DNA of 64,000 nucleotides from Nocardia kruczakiae NBRC 101016 (GTDB taxonomy: Bacteria > Actinomycetota > Actinomycetes > Mycobacteriales > Mycobacteriaceae), in NCBI RefSeq assembly GCF_001612965.1, contig NZ_BDBL01000016.1:1-64000 (forward strand). Reading direction: 5' to 3'. Below are positions 17,033-30,846 of the stretch, one piece after another. Made by a program: the position numbers and the translations under genes. Below the pieces are notes generated by a model. The model was not told where the DNA came from. It saw only the letters and a list, made by a program, of their open reading frames with translations, and did no database searches. The stretch's first letter is position 1, and each line of letters opens with the position of its first letter.

Positions 17033-18004
17033 TCAGTCCGGATCGGCCAGCGTCACCTGCACGCCGCCCACCAGATCGGTGCACTGGTTGTAGATGAACA
17101 CACCCACCGTCGAGAGCGCGGTGAACAGCACCACGTTGATCAGGCCGATGACGGCCGCGTATCCGAAGACGCTGCCGGCGTCGATGATCGTCGTCGCCGA
17201 GGAGTTGTTGTCGTTCACCATGTCGGTGAAGGTGCTGTTGAGGCGGTCCCACACACCCATGCCGGACAGCACGATGTAGAGGAATCCGACCGCCAGCATC
17301 CACACGAAGAACATGGCGACGCTGATCACCAGCGACACCTTCAACGTCGACCACGGGTCGATATGGCGCACCTGCACGGTCGCCCGCAACGGCTCACCGC
17401 TGGTCACCGCCTGGGCGACCGCCGCCTGCGCGGCCGGGGAGACGGTCGGCGCCGCGGTCTTCACCGCCATCGGAACCGACTGTGCCGCACCGGGGTCCGC
17501 CTGCGGCATCGGATGACGCAGATCCGACAGATCGGGCAGATCCTTGATCAGTTCCGGGCGGGCGATGCTGCGGGTGGGTCCGTCGATGCCGACGGACTTC
17601 ACCATCGCCGCTTCCTTGCGCGCCGCCTTGGCCGCGAGGTCGGTGGTGGTGCGGGCGTTCTTCACCCCGCCACCGAGTCCGGTCTGCGAATTCGCCCGGC
17701 CCTGCACCGGGGCCTGGCCGGGGCGATTCAGATTCGACTGCGGCTCCCGCTGCGGCAGCTGCGACCACCCCTCCTCGAAGCGAGAACCACGACCGTCACC
17801 GGCCTCGGCGGCCTCCGGCGCCGAACCGCCGGACTTCGCGGAATCGCCTTGCGACTCGGGGTTTGCGGGCGAACTACCCGAGCCGTTGTCGGCCGACGAC
17901 CCCGACCGCGGCGCCGGCCGCGGCGGAATCGGTGACGGTGCGATCCGCTCGGTCACACCGTTGGCGTGGTTTCGCTCGTCGTTCGGCTGATTCGGAGTGG
18001 TCAA
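17033..18004 (-). CDS. DUF3566 membrane protein (Rv0007-like)
   Basis: A 323-residue protein. The first ~205 residues are disordered and Pro/Gly/Ser/Arg-rich. A C-terminal DUF3566 domain then carries two membrane helices, one around VSLVISVAMFFVWMLAVGF and one near AAVIGLINVVLFTALSTVGV. The start is an unusual TTG at 18004, supported by a GAAGGAT ribosome site; no ATG or GTG is suitably placed. It follows gyrA on the same strand, as Rv0007 does in M. tuberculosis. Function is unknown. Confidence 0.88.
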   Translation of the reverse strand: MTTPNQPNDERNHANGVTERIAPSPIPPRPAPRSGSSADNGSGSSPANPESQGDSAKSGGSAPEAAEAGDGRGSRFEEGWSQLPQREPQSNLNRPGQAPVQGRANSQTGLGGGVKNARTTTDLAAKAARKEAAMVKSVGIDGPTRSIARPELIKDLPDLSDLRHPMPQADPGAAQSVPMAVKTAAPTVSPAAQAAVAQAVTSGEPLRATVQVRHIDPWSTLKVSLVISVAMFFVWMLAVGFLYIVLSGMGVWDRLNSTFTDMVNDNNSSATTIIDAGSVFGYAAVIGLINVVLFTALSTVGVFIYNQCTDLVGGVQVTLADPD

Positions 18005-18083
18005 TGCAGAATCCTTCGATCCGTCGTGGCGCCGCTGCTTGTGGAGAAATTACCGCTTCCAGAACCTAACGCTAATCCGAGCC

Positions 18084-20582
<2,499 letters not shown>

Positions 20583-20643
20583 GAATTCTCCTTAACAGGC
20601 CTGGGCGGTGTGACGGGCGCGCGGGCGGACCGCGCAGCACCGG

Positions 20644-23085
<2,442 letters not shown>

Positions 23086-23658
23086 TCAGCCGTAGGTGTC
23101 GCGCGGACCGCGCCCCTTGATATGCCGCTCGCCCTTGCGCCAGCTCGGCGCGGCGGGACCGCTGATCTTCAGCGAGGTGACCACGCCCTGACCGACCGCG
23201 GCGTTGATCTTCGCCAAAATCTGCGACTGCAGCATTCGCAGCTGGGTGGCCCAGGCGGTGGATTCTGCCTGGATACTCAGCACGCCGTCGGTGAGCGATA
23301 CCGGTTCGGCATGTGCCGCGATATCGTCGCCGACCACGGCCGACCACCGGCCGAAAACCATTCCCTCGGCGACCTTTCCCGACCATCCGCGACTCTTGGC
23401 CAGCGATCCGGCCAGTGCGGAGAGCAGTTGCGGATCGCGCTCGTCGGGCCGCGCACCGGACCAGCCGGAGCGGCGGCGCAAGGCTCGTACCCCGCCCTTA
23501 CGCGGTGAGGCTCGCCCCTGGCCGACCGCCTTACCGCTGGCACGGGCCGCGGCGCGCGCCTCCTCCAGGGCACGGCGTGCCAGGTCCACACCGCGCAGTT
23601 CCGGTTCGGGGCCGGCGGACGGCGGGGAGCCGTCTTCGCGCCCGGGTTCTGCGGCCAC
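23086..23658 (-). CDS. dciA: DciA-family helicase loader (DUF721, Rv0004-like)
   Basis: A 190-residue protein from GTG 23658, preceded by GGAAAGGAG. An N-terminal basic, disordered half (Arg/Ala-rich) precedes the DUF721/DciA domain, with [15 protein letters not shown] and a final T-A-W-A-T-Q-L-R helix. DciA proteins interact with replicative helicase DnaB and act in initiation in bacteria that lack DnaC. Position between recF and gyrB matches mycobacteria. The 111-bp gap to recF holds no clear element. Confidence 0.9.
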   Translation of the reverse strand: MAAEPGREDGSPPSAGPEPELRGVDLARRALEEARAAARASGKAVGQGRASPRKGGVRALRRRSGWSGARPDERDPQLLSALAGSLAKSRGWSGKVAEGMVFGRWSAVVGDDIAAHAEPVSLTDGVLSIQAESTAWATQLRMLQSQILAKINAAVGQGVVTSLKISGPAAPSWRKGERHIKGRGPRDTYG

Positions 23659-23769
23659 CTTCGACTCCTTTCCCGTCCGATCACTGCATTGCGGCAAGGC
23701 TAGCCGCTGGGTCCGACAACTCGCGCCCCTTGCACCCGGGGCGATTCGGCACAGATGCGCCGATCACCG

Positions 23770-25005
23770 TCACCCGATGTGCCGGCCTTCGGTGGGCTCG
23801 TCCGAGAGGGGCTCATCCGCGCGCGACGGTGGCTCGACGATGCGCGAGGTCCGCCCGTCCGCGACGCCGTCGGTCTCCACCCGGACCGGATTCGCCTCGA
23901 GTTCCGGGGGCACGTCCTCGGGCACCGCGGCGGTGATCAGCACCTGTTCGGCGCCGGCGGCCACCGCCGCCAGCGCGGTGCGACGGCGGCGATCCAATTC
24001 CGCGAAGACGTCGTCGAGCAGCAGGACCGGATCCGTCCCCGCGCTGCGCAGCAGTTCGAAGGCGCCCAGTCGCAGGGCCAAGGCGAACGACCACGATTCC
24101 CCGTGGCTGGCAAAACCTTTCGCGGGCGCCGAACCGAGCATCAGATCCAGATCGTCGCGATGCGGGCCGACCAGACAGACACCGCGCTCGAGTTCCTTGC
24201 CGCGCGCGGAAGCCAACTCGCTCAACATATTCGCCTCCAGCGCCTCGACATCTCCGGGCTGTGGAGAACGCTGTGGATCCAGGAATTCCTCGGGCAGCGC
24301 GGAACTGCGGTAGCGGATGGCGGCGGTCCGCGATTCCGGTGCGATGGACCGATATGCCTGCTCGAGATAGGGGTGCAGTTCGTGGACCAGCCGCAGGCGC
24401 TGGGCCAGTAGTTCCGCACCGTGTACGGCCAGATGTCCGTCCCAGACGTCGAGGGTGCTCAGTTCGGCCGGCGCACCGGCGCGCGAACGAGCCTGCCGCC
24501 CAGCCGTTTTCAACAGCGCCGAGCGCTGCCGCAGCACGCGGTCGTAGTCCGAGCGGACCGCGGCCAGGCGCGGCAGCCGGGCGGTGGCCAGTTCGTCCAG
24601 GAAACGGCGGCGCTCGGAGGGATCGCCGCGGACCAGCGCCAGATCCTCCGGCGCGAACAACACGGTCTGCAGGATGCCGAGGATCTCGCGCGTACGGCGC
24701 ACCGGCGACCGGTTGATCTGCGCGCGATTGGCGGCGCCCTGGTTCAACTCCACATCGATGCGCAGTTCGCGGCCACCGTTGACGACGGTCGCGCCGATCC
24801 GAGATCGCTGCTGCCCCAACCTGATCAGCGGGGCATCACCGGCAACCCGGTGGGAACCGAGTGTGGACAGATATCCGACTGCCTCGACGAGATTGGTCTT
24901 ACCGTTGCCGTTCGCCCCCAGGAAAACGGTTCTGCCTGTGGGTAATTCGAGGTCGGCGTGCTCCCAGGAGCGGAAATCACGCAGTGTGAGCGTCCGGATG
25001 TGCAT
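23770..25005 (-). CDS. recF: DNA replication/repair protein RecF
   Basis: A 411-residue SMC-like ATPase that loads RecA at gaps with RecO and RecR. Walker A GANGNGKT is at residues 30–37, a signature region near 305–315, and Walker [13 protein letters not shown] near 325. The start [11 protein letters not shown] aligns with family N-termini; an upstream in-frame ATG exists but adds atypical residues. The C-terminus has a polar extension after the core. It follows dnaN on the same strand after 166 bp, which contain DnaA-box-like sequences. Confidence 0.96.
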   Translation of the reverse strand: MHIRTLTLRDFRSWEHADLELPTGRTVFLGANGNGKTNLVEAVGYLSTLGSHRVAGDAPLIRLGQQRSRIGATVVNGGRELRIDVELNQGAANRAQINRSPVRRTREILGILQTVLFAPEDLALVRGDPSERRRFLDELATARLPRLAAVRSDYDRVLRQRSALLKTAGRQARSRAGAPAELSTLDVWDGHLAVHGAELLAQRLRLVHELHPYLEQAYRSIAPESRTAAIRYRSSALPEEFLDPQRSPQPGDVEALEANMLSELASARGKELERGVCLVGPHRDDLDLMLGSAPAKGFASHGESWSFALALRLGAFELLRSAGTDPVLLLDDVFAELDRRRRTALAAVAAGAEQVLITAAVPEDVPPELEANPVRVETDGVADGRTSRIVEPPSRADEPLSDEPTEGRHIG

Positions 25006-25080
25006 AGCTGAACCCGCCGTCACCAGGCACTTTGTGACGGACGGGTCGAAATGCACACGCGCCCGGGGTTTTTCACAGGT

Positions 25081-25097
25081 TTATCAACATCTCCACA
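25081..25097. promoter_or_regulatory. DnaA-box-like pair upstream of recF
   Basis: TTATCAACA at 25081–25089 differs from the consensus TTATCCACA at one position, and a TCTCCACA follows immediately. They sit in the recF–dnaN gap, outside the main origin, and may be titration or regulatory boxes. No binding evidence. Confidence 0.4.
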
Positions 25098-25171
25098 GGT
25101 CGGGGTGAACGAATGCCGCCTCGCCGGTCGTATCGCGGCCGGCGAGGCGGGAAACATGGGGATCGGATCGA

Positions 25172-26341
25172 TCAGCCGGGCAAACGAACCGGCATCAACA
25201 GGTAGATGTAGTCGCTCGACAGCGCCGCGAACGCGCCGGAGTCCGACAGTTCCGGTTCGTCGTCGGTGGTCGGGCACATCACCGCCGGGCGGCTAGGAGT
25301 AGTGAAACCGAAGGTCACCCGGTCCGAATGCAGCGCCGACAGACCGTCGTTGAGGTAGCCGGGGTTGAAAGCGATGGTCAGCGGTTCACCGCGGAACTCC
25401 GCCTCCAGCCATTCCTCGGCGCGACCGGCGTCGTCACCGCCGGCGGAGAGTTGCAGACCCTGATCGGAGAACTCGAGCCGCACCTGGGCGCCGCGCTCGG
25501 CCACCAGGGCTACGCGCTTGATGGCCTCGATCAGCGCGCTCACCTGGAGGGTCGCGATCGAGGTGTGCTCCTTGGGGAGCAATTGGCGGAACTTGGGGAA
25601 TTCCGCGTCGAGCAACCGGGTGGTGGTCCGGCGGCCACCGTTGACGATCCCGAGCAGTCCGTCGGTTCCGGTGCCGAAGGCCAGCTGGACGGGCGCATCG
25701 GAGGCGCCGAGCGTCTTCGCCGATTCCGACAGGGTGCGCGCCGGGACCAGGACCGCGGTCTCCACATCCGGGCGACCGGGCTGCCACTCCAGATGCCGCA
25801 CCGCGAGGCGGAAGCGGTCGGTGGCCGCCAGAACCACCTGGGAGCCGTCGATTTCGACGCGGATACCGGTCAGCATGGGCAGCGTGTCGTCGCGGCCGGC
25901 GGCGACCGCCACCTGGCCTACGGCCTCGGAGAACAGATCCACACCCAGTTCGCCGGTCTGCGGAGGCAGTTCGGGCAGCTGGGGATAGTCCTCGACCGGC
26001 ATGGTCGGCAGCGAGAACTTGGCGCTGCCGCAGGCGATCAGCACACGGGTGCCGTCGACCGAGACGTCGACCGGCTTGTTGGACAGTGCCTTGGTGATGT
26101 CGGCCAGCAGGCGACCGGAGACCAGCACCTGTCCCGGGCCGGCCACCTCGGCGGCGACGCGCATCTGCGCGGAGACCTCGTAGTCGAATCCGGAGACCGT
26201 GAGGCCGTCCTCGTCGGCCACCAGCAGCACACCGCCCAGGACGGGCACGGGCGGGCGAGACGGCAGGCTACGGGCCACCCAGGCGACGGATTCCGCGAAA
26301 TCCTCGCGAGCGACCCGAAACTTCATACTTGCAAGCTCCAT
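25172..26341 (-). CDS. dnaN: DNA polymerase III beta sliding clamp
   Basis: A 389-residue clamp, three repeats of the same fold, dimerising around DNA as the processivity factor. Family blocks are clear: [44 protein letters not shown], and the C-terminal [12 protein letters not shown] that forms the client pocket. Two ATGs compete: 26341 ([10 protein letters not shown]) and 26326 (MKFRV). The former better matches relatives, which have about ten residues before the conserved KFRV. Its upstream region is the origin. Confidence 0.97.
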   Translation of the reverse strand: MELASMKFRVAREDFAESVAWVARSLPSRPPVPVLGGVLLVADEDGLTVSGFDYEVSAQMRVAAEVAGPGQVLVSGRLLADITKALSNKPVDVSVDGTRVLIACGSAKFSLPTMPVEDYPQLPELPPQTGELGVDLFSEAVGQVAVAAGRDDTLPMLTGIRVEIDGSQVVLAATDRFRLAVRHLEWQPGRPDVETAVLVPARTLSESAKTLGASDAPVQLAFGTGTDGLLGIVNGGRRTTTRLLDAEFPKFRQLLPKEHTSIATLQVSALIEAIKRVALVAERGAQVRLEFSDQGLQLSAGGDDAGRAEEWLEAEFRGEPLTIAFNPGYLNDGLSALHSDRVTFGFTTPSRPAVMCPTTDDEPELSDSGAFAALSSDYIYLLMPVRLPG

Positions 26342-26647
26342 CGCTCGGTATGTCCTCTCCCAGTCTCGATCGGTCGTGATCTGTTCGACGCCGTGGTGCT
26401 CAGCGTGGTTCATACAACAGCGTGGTTCGCGCGGCAATGCGGTCGGAACGGCTCGCTCGTACGCACCGCAGTGTGGCACAGGCGACCGACATCAAACCGT
26501 ACCCGCGCAAGCGGGCGATGACTACGTCACCCCCTCACCCGGTGCGTCGTCGGCGGAAGGCCGGATCCGTTCTGCTCCCTGCTCCGTTCGGATGTGGACT
26601 GCCGCGAATCGATCCGTCGGTCCCCGAGCCGAGTTTCCACACACCCT

Positions 26648-26714
26648 GTTTTCAAGAAGAAATCTAAAGAAGAAGAACTGAAGTAGTAGTAGGCACTGTG
26701 GATTCTGTGGACGG
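26648..26714. promoter_or_regulatory. Unwinding element, DnaA-trio-like repeats and paired DnaA boxes
   Basis: The AT-rich purine stretch 26651–26683 is followed by three TAG triplets (26684–26692), preceded in phase by AAG. A 4-bp GC-containing spacer leads to TGTGGATTC (26697–26705) and TGTGGACGG (26706–26714), two head-to-tail DnaA boxes. DnaA-trios are TAG-type triplets adjacent to a box, bound by DnaA on single strand. The fit is by pattern only. Confidence 0.7.
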
Positions 26715-26905
26715 GGGCCGTCCGGCCAGTTCAGGAGGCGTGGCGGCGTGGGGATGTCCGGCGGGTGACTCGAGGATGAACAGGGGGCCGCTGTGGAGGC
26801 CGGAAAACTGTTCAACCTCCATCCTCGAGCCATCCTCGAGTTCTTCCATGACTCGAGGCCTGTTGTACACACGTGTGTGCCGATCGGTGCACTACCGGGG
26901 GATTC

Positions 26906-26949
26906 CTCGAGGACCTGACAGGGAGTCCTCGAGGAATCCACATGCCGAT
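26906..26949. repeat. CTCGAG iteron block 1 (two 22-bp units)
   Basis: Two units start with CTCGAGGA at 26906 and 26928. In the second, GAATCCACA (a DnaA-box variant) begins immediately after the hexamer; in the first the matching position is GACCTGACA. The 10-bp palindrome TCCTCGAGGA is complete in both. Confidence 0.85.
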
Positions 26950-27058
26950 TCGGCTGTCTTCGCAGTTCGGACCCCGTGGACGAATTCGGCTGTGGGAACT
27001 GTGGACCGAGGGCTGTGAGCGAATGCGTGCACAGGGTCACGCATCGACTGTGCGCAAC

Positions 27059-27124
27059 CTCGAGGACAACCCTGGGATTCCTCGAGGACTCCACAAGGAT
27101 TCCTCGAGGAATCCACAACACGAG
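27059..27124. repeat. CTCGAG iteron block 2 (three 22-bp units)
   Basis: Three units start with CTCGAGGA at 27059, 27081 and 27103, exactly 22 bp apart. Units two and three carry GACTCCACA and GAATCCACA directly after the hexamer. Units one and two end in GGGATTC and AGGATTC. This block lies next to the dnaA terminator. Confidence 0.88.
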
Positions 27125-27127
27125 AAA

Positions 27128-27160
27128 GCCGATCCACCCAGGTCAACCGGGTGGATCGGC
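27128..27160 (-). terminator. dnaA intrinsic terminator
   Basis: A perfect 12-bp inverted repeat (27128–27139 with 27149–27160, 9-nt loop) lies 13 bp beyond the dnaA stop. On the reverse strand it is followed by TTTCTCGTG. It would stop dnaA transcription before it enters the origin repeats. Confidence 0.8.
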
Positions 27161-27172
27161 TTGTGTAGGGAT

Positions 27173-29221
27173 TCAGCGCGAGCGTTGTTTGATTCGGGCT
27201 GTGAGTTCTTGAACCTGGTCGTAGACCCGGCGGCGCTCGGTCATCTCCTTGCGCACTTTCTTCTCCGCGTACATGACCGTCGTGTGGTCGCGACCGAAGG
27301 CCTGGCCGATCTTCGGCAGGGAAAGGTCGGTCAGTTCCCGGCACAGGTACATCGCGATCTGACGAGCCTGAGCCAGCGGCCGGGCCTTACCGGGACCGGT
27401 CAGTTCCTCCAGCGTGGTGTTGAAATACTCCGCGGTCACGGCCATGATCGTCGACGCCGTGATCTCGATGGTCGTGGTGTCGGGCATCAGATCGCGCAAC
27501 ACGACCTCGGCCAGCGACAGATCCAGCGGCTGGCCGTTGAGGGAGGCGAAGGCCGTCACCCGGATCAATGCGCCCTCGAGTTCACGGATATTGCGCTCGA
27601 CCCGGCTGGCGATCAGTTCCAGCACGTCGTGCGGCACATCGAGGCGATCCATCCGCGCCTTCTTGCGCAGAATCGCGATCCGGGTCTCCAGCTCCGGCGG
27701 CTGCACATCGGTGATCAGACCCCATTCGAACCGGGTGCGCAGGCGCTCCTCCAGCGTCGCCAGCTGCTTCGGCGGGCGATCGGAGGAGACCACGATCTGC
27801 TTGTTCGCGTTGTGCAGGGTGTTGAAGGTGTGGAAGAACTCCTCCTGGATACCTTCCTTACCCTCGATGAACTGGATGTCGTCCACCAGCAGGATGTCGG
27901 TCTCGCGGTAGCGGCGTTTGAACGCCACCTTCCGGTCGTCGCGCAGGCTGTTGATGAAGTCGTTGGTGAATTCCTCGGTCGAGACGTATTTGACGCGCAT
28001 CCCGGGAAACAGCCGCTGGGCATAGTGCCCGGCCGCGTGCAGCAGATGTGTCTTCCCCAGACCGGATGCCCCCCACACGAACAGCGGGTTGTACGCGCGC
28101 GCCGGCGCCTCGGCGATCGCCACCGCCGCCGCGTGCGCGAACCGGTTCGAGGCGCCGATGACGAAGGTCTCGAAGGTGTACTTGGCGTTCAAACTGGCCG
28201 AAGACGAGGCGGGGGCCGGCGCCGGCGGTTCCGGCGACTTCGCGAAATACGTCGGCCAGGAATTGCGTGCGCTCACCACGGGTTCGTCGGTGTCCTCGGC
28301 CACGCCCGGGCGCTGTCCGACCTCCGGTTCCGGCGCGAACAGCGATTCTTGTCCGGGATGTCCGCCCGCCCGGGGCAGCTCCTGGTCGTGCCGCAGTGGC
28401 TCGGGCTCCCGGCGCAGCGCCTCCTGTGGATGGTGCAATTCGTGGTCGCGGCGCAGTGAGTCCGTCTCACGCCGCAGCGAATCCGGACCGTGCAGCCCGT
28501 CCCGGCCGGACAGCGTGTCGGCGTCCCGGCGCAGGGCGTCGGTTTCGCGCCGGAGTGCGTCCGGATCGTGGCGGAAGGCGTCGGGGTCCCGGCGCAGATC
28601 GTCGGGATCGCGCCGCAGACTGTCCGGATGCCGGACCAGCGCTTCGTCGTGCAGATGCGCTTCCGGGTCCCGGCGCAGCGGCGAGGACGGTCCGAGGCTG
28701 TCCGGCAATTCCCCGGCCATCGGTGCGGACGGATACTCCCCCTGGGGATAGGCGGTCCGGGCCTGGTAGTCGGCTGGGGAAAGATAGCGCGGGGTGGGGA
28801 AATCGTCGGCGTCGGGATACTGCGGCGGCGCCGGGAACCCGACCGGTTCGCGGGGCTTGTCGCGCATCCGCTCCGGGCGTGAGGTGAGGCGAGCATGGCG
28901 GGCGCCGGCGCCGGGACGGTCCGGCGGCGGGTTGGCCGGTGCGGCGATGCGGACGCCGAGACCCTCCACCTGCGGGCCCAGCCGACGGGCCAGCGACCGC
29001 AGGATCGGTTCGCGCAGATCGCGCTCGATGGCCTCCTGGGCCAGGGAAGAAGGCACCGAGAGCAGGGCAAAGCCTTGTGCGACCGTGAGCGGTTTGACCA
29101 GGCCGAGCCACGCCTTCTGGGCGTTGGTCACCGGCGGGATGGCTCCGTCGGTGGAGCCGGCGGTGAGCTCGGCGACCACTTCGGGCCAGACCGCGGTCAA
29201 CACGTTCTGCTCGTCGTCCAC
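27173..29221 (-). CDS. dnaA: Chromosomal replication initiator DnaA with expanded linker
   Basis: A 682-residue initiator, far longer than the ~507 residues usual in mycobacteria. Domain I (1–90) is normal. Domain II is a Pro/Arg/Asp-rich linker of about 250 residues that includes degenerate heptads of the type x-L-R-R-D-x-D (about 181–285). Domain III has Walker A GASGLGKT (384–391) and Walker B LLVDDIQF (~444). Domain IV ends with the DnaA signature [17 protein letters not shown] (~642–658). The start is GTG 29221 with GGAGG. A DnaA box upstream suggests autoregulation. Confidence 0.97.
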   Translation of the reverse strand: MDDEQNVLTAVWPEVVAELTAGSTDGAIPPVTNAQKAWLGLVKPLTVAQGFALLSVPSSLAQEAIERDLREPILRSLARRLGPQVEGLGVRIAAPANPPPDRPGAGARHARLTSRPERMRDKPREPVGFPAPPQYPDADDFPTPRYLSPADYQARTAYPQGEYPSAPMAGELPDSLGPSSPLRRDPEAHLHDEALVRHPDSLRRDPDDLRRDPDAFRHDPDALRRETDALRRDADTLSGRDGLHGPDSLRRETDSLRRDHELHHPQEALRREPEPLRHDQELPRAGGHPGQESLFAPEPEVGQRPGVAEDTDEPVVSARNSWPTYFAKSPEPPAPAPASSSASLNAKYTFETFVIGASNRFAHAAAVAIAEAPARAYNPLFVWGASGLGKTHLLHAAGHYAQRLFPGMRVKYVSTEEFTNDFINSLRDDRKVAFKRRYRETDILLVDDIQFIEGKEGIQEEFFHTFNTLHNANKQIVVSSDRPPKQLATLEERLRTRFEWGLITDVQPPELETRIAILRKKARMDRLDVPHDVLELIASRVERNIRELEGALIRVTAFASLNGQPLDLSLAEVVLRDLMPDTTTIEITASTIMAVTAEYFNTTLEELTGPGKARPLAQARQIAMYLCRELTDLSLPKIGQAFGRDHTTVMYAEKKVRKEMTERRRVYDQVQELTARIKQRSR

Positions 29222-29332
29222 GTATTATTTCCTCCCCGGAGCAACTCGACAGGAGCTCCAACGGTCGGCGACCACTGACATGCCTGGCCGTCAGCCATAC
29301 GAATATGCCACTCCAGGGGTCTTTCCACACAA

Positions 29333-29341
29333 TTATCCACA
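29333..29341. promoter_or_regulatory. Perfect DnaA box upstream of dnaA
   Basis: TTATCCACA matches the consensus box exactly and lies 112 bp upstream of the dnaA GTG. TTTCCACA precedes it and TGTGGAG follows, making a small cluster. Such boxes in dnaA promoters usually mediate autorepression. Confidence 0.75.
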
Positions 29342-29583
29342 GATGTGGAGAACTGGGATGATACGTGGTTCGCTGCAACAACCCCCCGGTCAGCGCCTGG
29401 ACCTGCGCTTCTGCAGCTATCTTCTAGCTATGAATCGTAGTGGTTCGCCGGTGGCTGTGACAAGGGTGGTTCACGAGTGCGCCGTCCACACGGCGCGTCG
29501 CGGCAGCACGGTGAGTCGGCCCGGGCGGAAGGCTGTCGCCGGTCCCGGATTCAGTGGCGGGCGTCTCATGAGGGACCCCGAGT

Positions 29584-29612
29584 TTGACCCTCTCCTGGCT
29601 GATCAGTACCCT
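29584..29612 (+). promoter_or_regulatory. Probable sigma-70-type promoter of rpmH
   Basis: TTGACC at 29584–29589 and TACCCT at 29607–29612 are separated by exactly 17 bp, close to the housekeeping consensus of actinobacteria. The rpmH start codon lies 180 bp downstream, giving a long leader; other promoters may be nearer. Confidence 0.6.
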
Positions 29613-29792
29613 CGTACAGTCACCCGTTGACGCGGTGTTGGCTGCCTGCTGCCTGGTCGAATCATCGATCCAGCGGGACCACCACGCAATGGGCGTTGTG
29701 CCGATGAAGACCAGTTTTCATCGCGACCACATACGTTTCACCGAACAGCTTCGGGCGCCGCCTGGCGTCCACCAACTCGAGGAGTGTTGACC

Positions 29793-29936
29793 GTGGCCAA
29801 GGGCAAGCGGACGTTCCAGCCGAACAACCGTCGTCGTGCGCGGGTCCACGGCTTCCGCCTCCGGATGCGCACCCGTGCCGGGCGCGCGATCGTGTCGGCG
29901 CGCCGTCGCAAGGGCCGCGCTTCTCTGACGGCCTGA
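29793..29936 (+). CDS. rpmH: 50S ribosomal protein L34
   Basis: A 47-residue, strongly basic protein that reads [20 protein letters not shown] from a GTG at 29793 (ribosome site GAGGAG about 10 bp upstream) and ends in GRASLTA. It is a small late-assembling protein of the large ribosomal subunit. It is the first gene of the rpmH–rnpA–yidD–yidC–khpB–rsmG group, and its position next to dnaA is conserved across bacteria. Confidence 0.98.
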   Translation: MAKGKRTFQPNNRRRARVHGFRLRMRTRAGRAIVSARRRKGRASLTA

Positions 29937-30021
29937 TCGCACGGCATCGGCATCGCCGCCATGCCTGACTCGTCGATCGTCTCGCTGCTTCCGTTCACCC
30001 GTTACGTGCTCGGACACTCGG

Positions 30022-30480
30022 GTGTTGCCTGAGCCGTACCGGCTGCATCATCGTGCCGACTTCTCCCGGACGGTGCGACGTGGCCGACGAGTCGGGAGAC
30101 GGGACATCGTCGTGCATGTGGTGGTGTCGCCGGCATCGGCGGACATGAGATCCGACGACGCCGGGAGGTCCGACGATGCGGCGTTGTCCGATAGTGCGGC
30201 GGCACGATCGCTCGCACGCTTCGGTGGTCCTCGTTTCGGATTGATCGTCAGCAAGGCGGTGGGCACCGCGGTGGTACGACACCGCGTGGCCCGCCGCCTG
30301 CGTCATATCTGCGCCGGGGTCGTCGCCGATCTTCCGGCGGAGGCCGATGTCGTAATCCGCGCCCTCCCCGGTGCCGCGACCGCGACCTCGGCGGAGCTGG
30401 ATCAGCAATTGCGTTCCGCGCTGCGGAAGATGTCCTTCGATCTCTCCGCCGCGCGGGTGGCTTCGAGTGATGCGTCATGA
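30022..30480 (+). CDS. rnpA: Ribonuclease P protein component
   Basis: A 152-residue protein subunit that assists the RNase P RNA in 5' maturation of tRNAs. The N-terminal MLPEPYRLHHRADFSRTVRR and the PRFGLIVSKAVGTAVVRHRV region with the RNR-type basic helix are typical. Between them is a ~30-residue insert rich in Ser, Asp and Ala (SADMRSDDAGRSDDAALSDS), absent from the usual ~120-residue protein. The start is GTG 30022. It overlaps yidD by 4 bp. Confidence 0.95.
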   Translation: MLPEPYRLHHRADFSRTVRRGRRVGRRDIVVHVVVSPASADMRSDDAGRSDDAALSDSAAARSLARFGGPRFGLIVSKAVGTAVVRHRVARRLRHICAGVVADLPAEADVVIRALPGAATATSAELDQQLRSALRKMSFDLSAARVASSDAS

Positions 30481-30842
30481 ACCGCCTGCGCGTGGTGACG
30501 CGGCTTCCGGCGAATCTCGTGATCTTTCTGATCGAGCTGTACCGGACCTACGTCTCCCCCACCCGCATGCCGGTGTGCCGATTCACCCCGACCTGTAGTG
30601 AGTACGCGGTGACGGCTCTGCGTACTCGCGGGCTGTTCGTCGGTCTCGGATTGACGGCCGTGCGTCTGGCCAAATGTGCGCCCTGGCACCCTGGTGGGTG
30701 GGACCCGGTTCCGGAACGGAAACGGGCTGCTGCCGAAGCGGCTCACGAGACGAGCCGGGCCCATGACGAGGCGGCCGAACACAAGTCTTGTAAAGGGTCG
30801 CCGCGCGCGGTGACCGGCGACACGACCGACGGGAGTACATAG
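30477..30842 (+). CDS. yidD: Membrane protein insertion efficiency factor YidD
   Basis: A 121-residue protein with an N-terminal amphipathic helix and the conserved P-T-C-S-E-Y motif ([14 protein letters not shown]) and HPGGWDPVP. YidD helps YidC-dependent insertion of inner-membrane proteins. A polar, variable tail follows residue 80. Its ATG overlaps the rnpA stop, and yidC begins 4 bp after its stop, so the three are translationally linked. Confidence 0.95.
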   Translation: MNRLRVVTRLPANLVIFLIELYRTYVSPTRMPVCRFTPTCSEYAVTALRTRGLFVGLGLTAVRLAKCAPWHPGGWDPVPERKRAAAEAAHETSRAHDEAAEHKSCKGSPRAVTGDTTDGST

Positions 30843-30846
30843 AGCC

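Larger units (their letters stand above)
26342..27172. other. oriC: Chromosomal replication origin oriC
   Basis: The 831-bp dnaN–dnaA gap has no gene and shows origin features. These are an AT-rich element at about 26648–26692, a TAG-repeat tract next to two DnaA boxes at 26697–26714, and further boxes or box-like sequences at 26593–26601, 26792–26800, 26934–26942, 26975–26983, 27000–27008, 27087–27095 and 27109–27117. Nine CTCGAG hexamers lie between 26769 and 27108, five of them heading 22-bp iterons. The boxes mostly carry a conserved TCCACA half. Location matches the characterised origins of mycobacteria. Confidence 0.92.
29222..29792. other. 571-bp dnaA–rpmH divergent control region
   Basis: No gene is supported here. 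The dnaA-proximal part holds a perfect DnaA box and flanking TTTCCACA and TGTGGAG variants. The rpmH-proximal part holds a promoter with consensus spacing. The middle (about 29400–29580) shows nothing I can identify. Confidence 0.65.

Noticed and set aside
29402..29600. Small open frame in the dnaA–rpmH gap
   Set aside because: About 65 codons with no ribosome site and no similarity I recognise; it overlaps the rpmH promoter.
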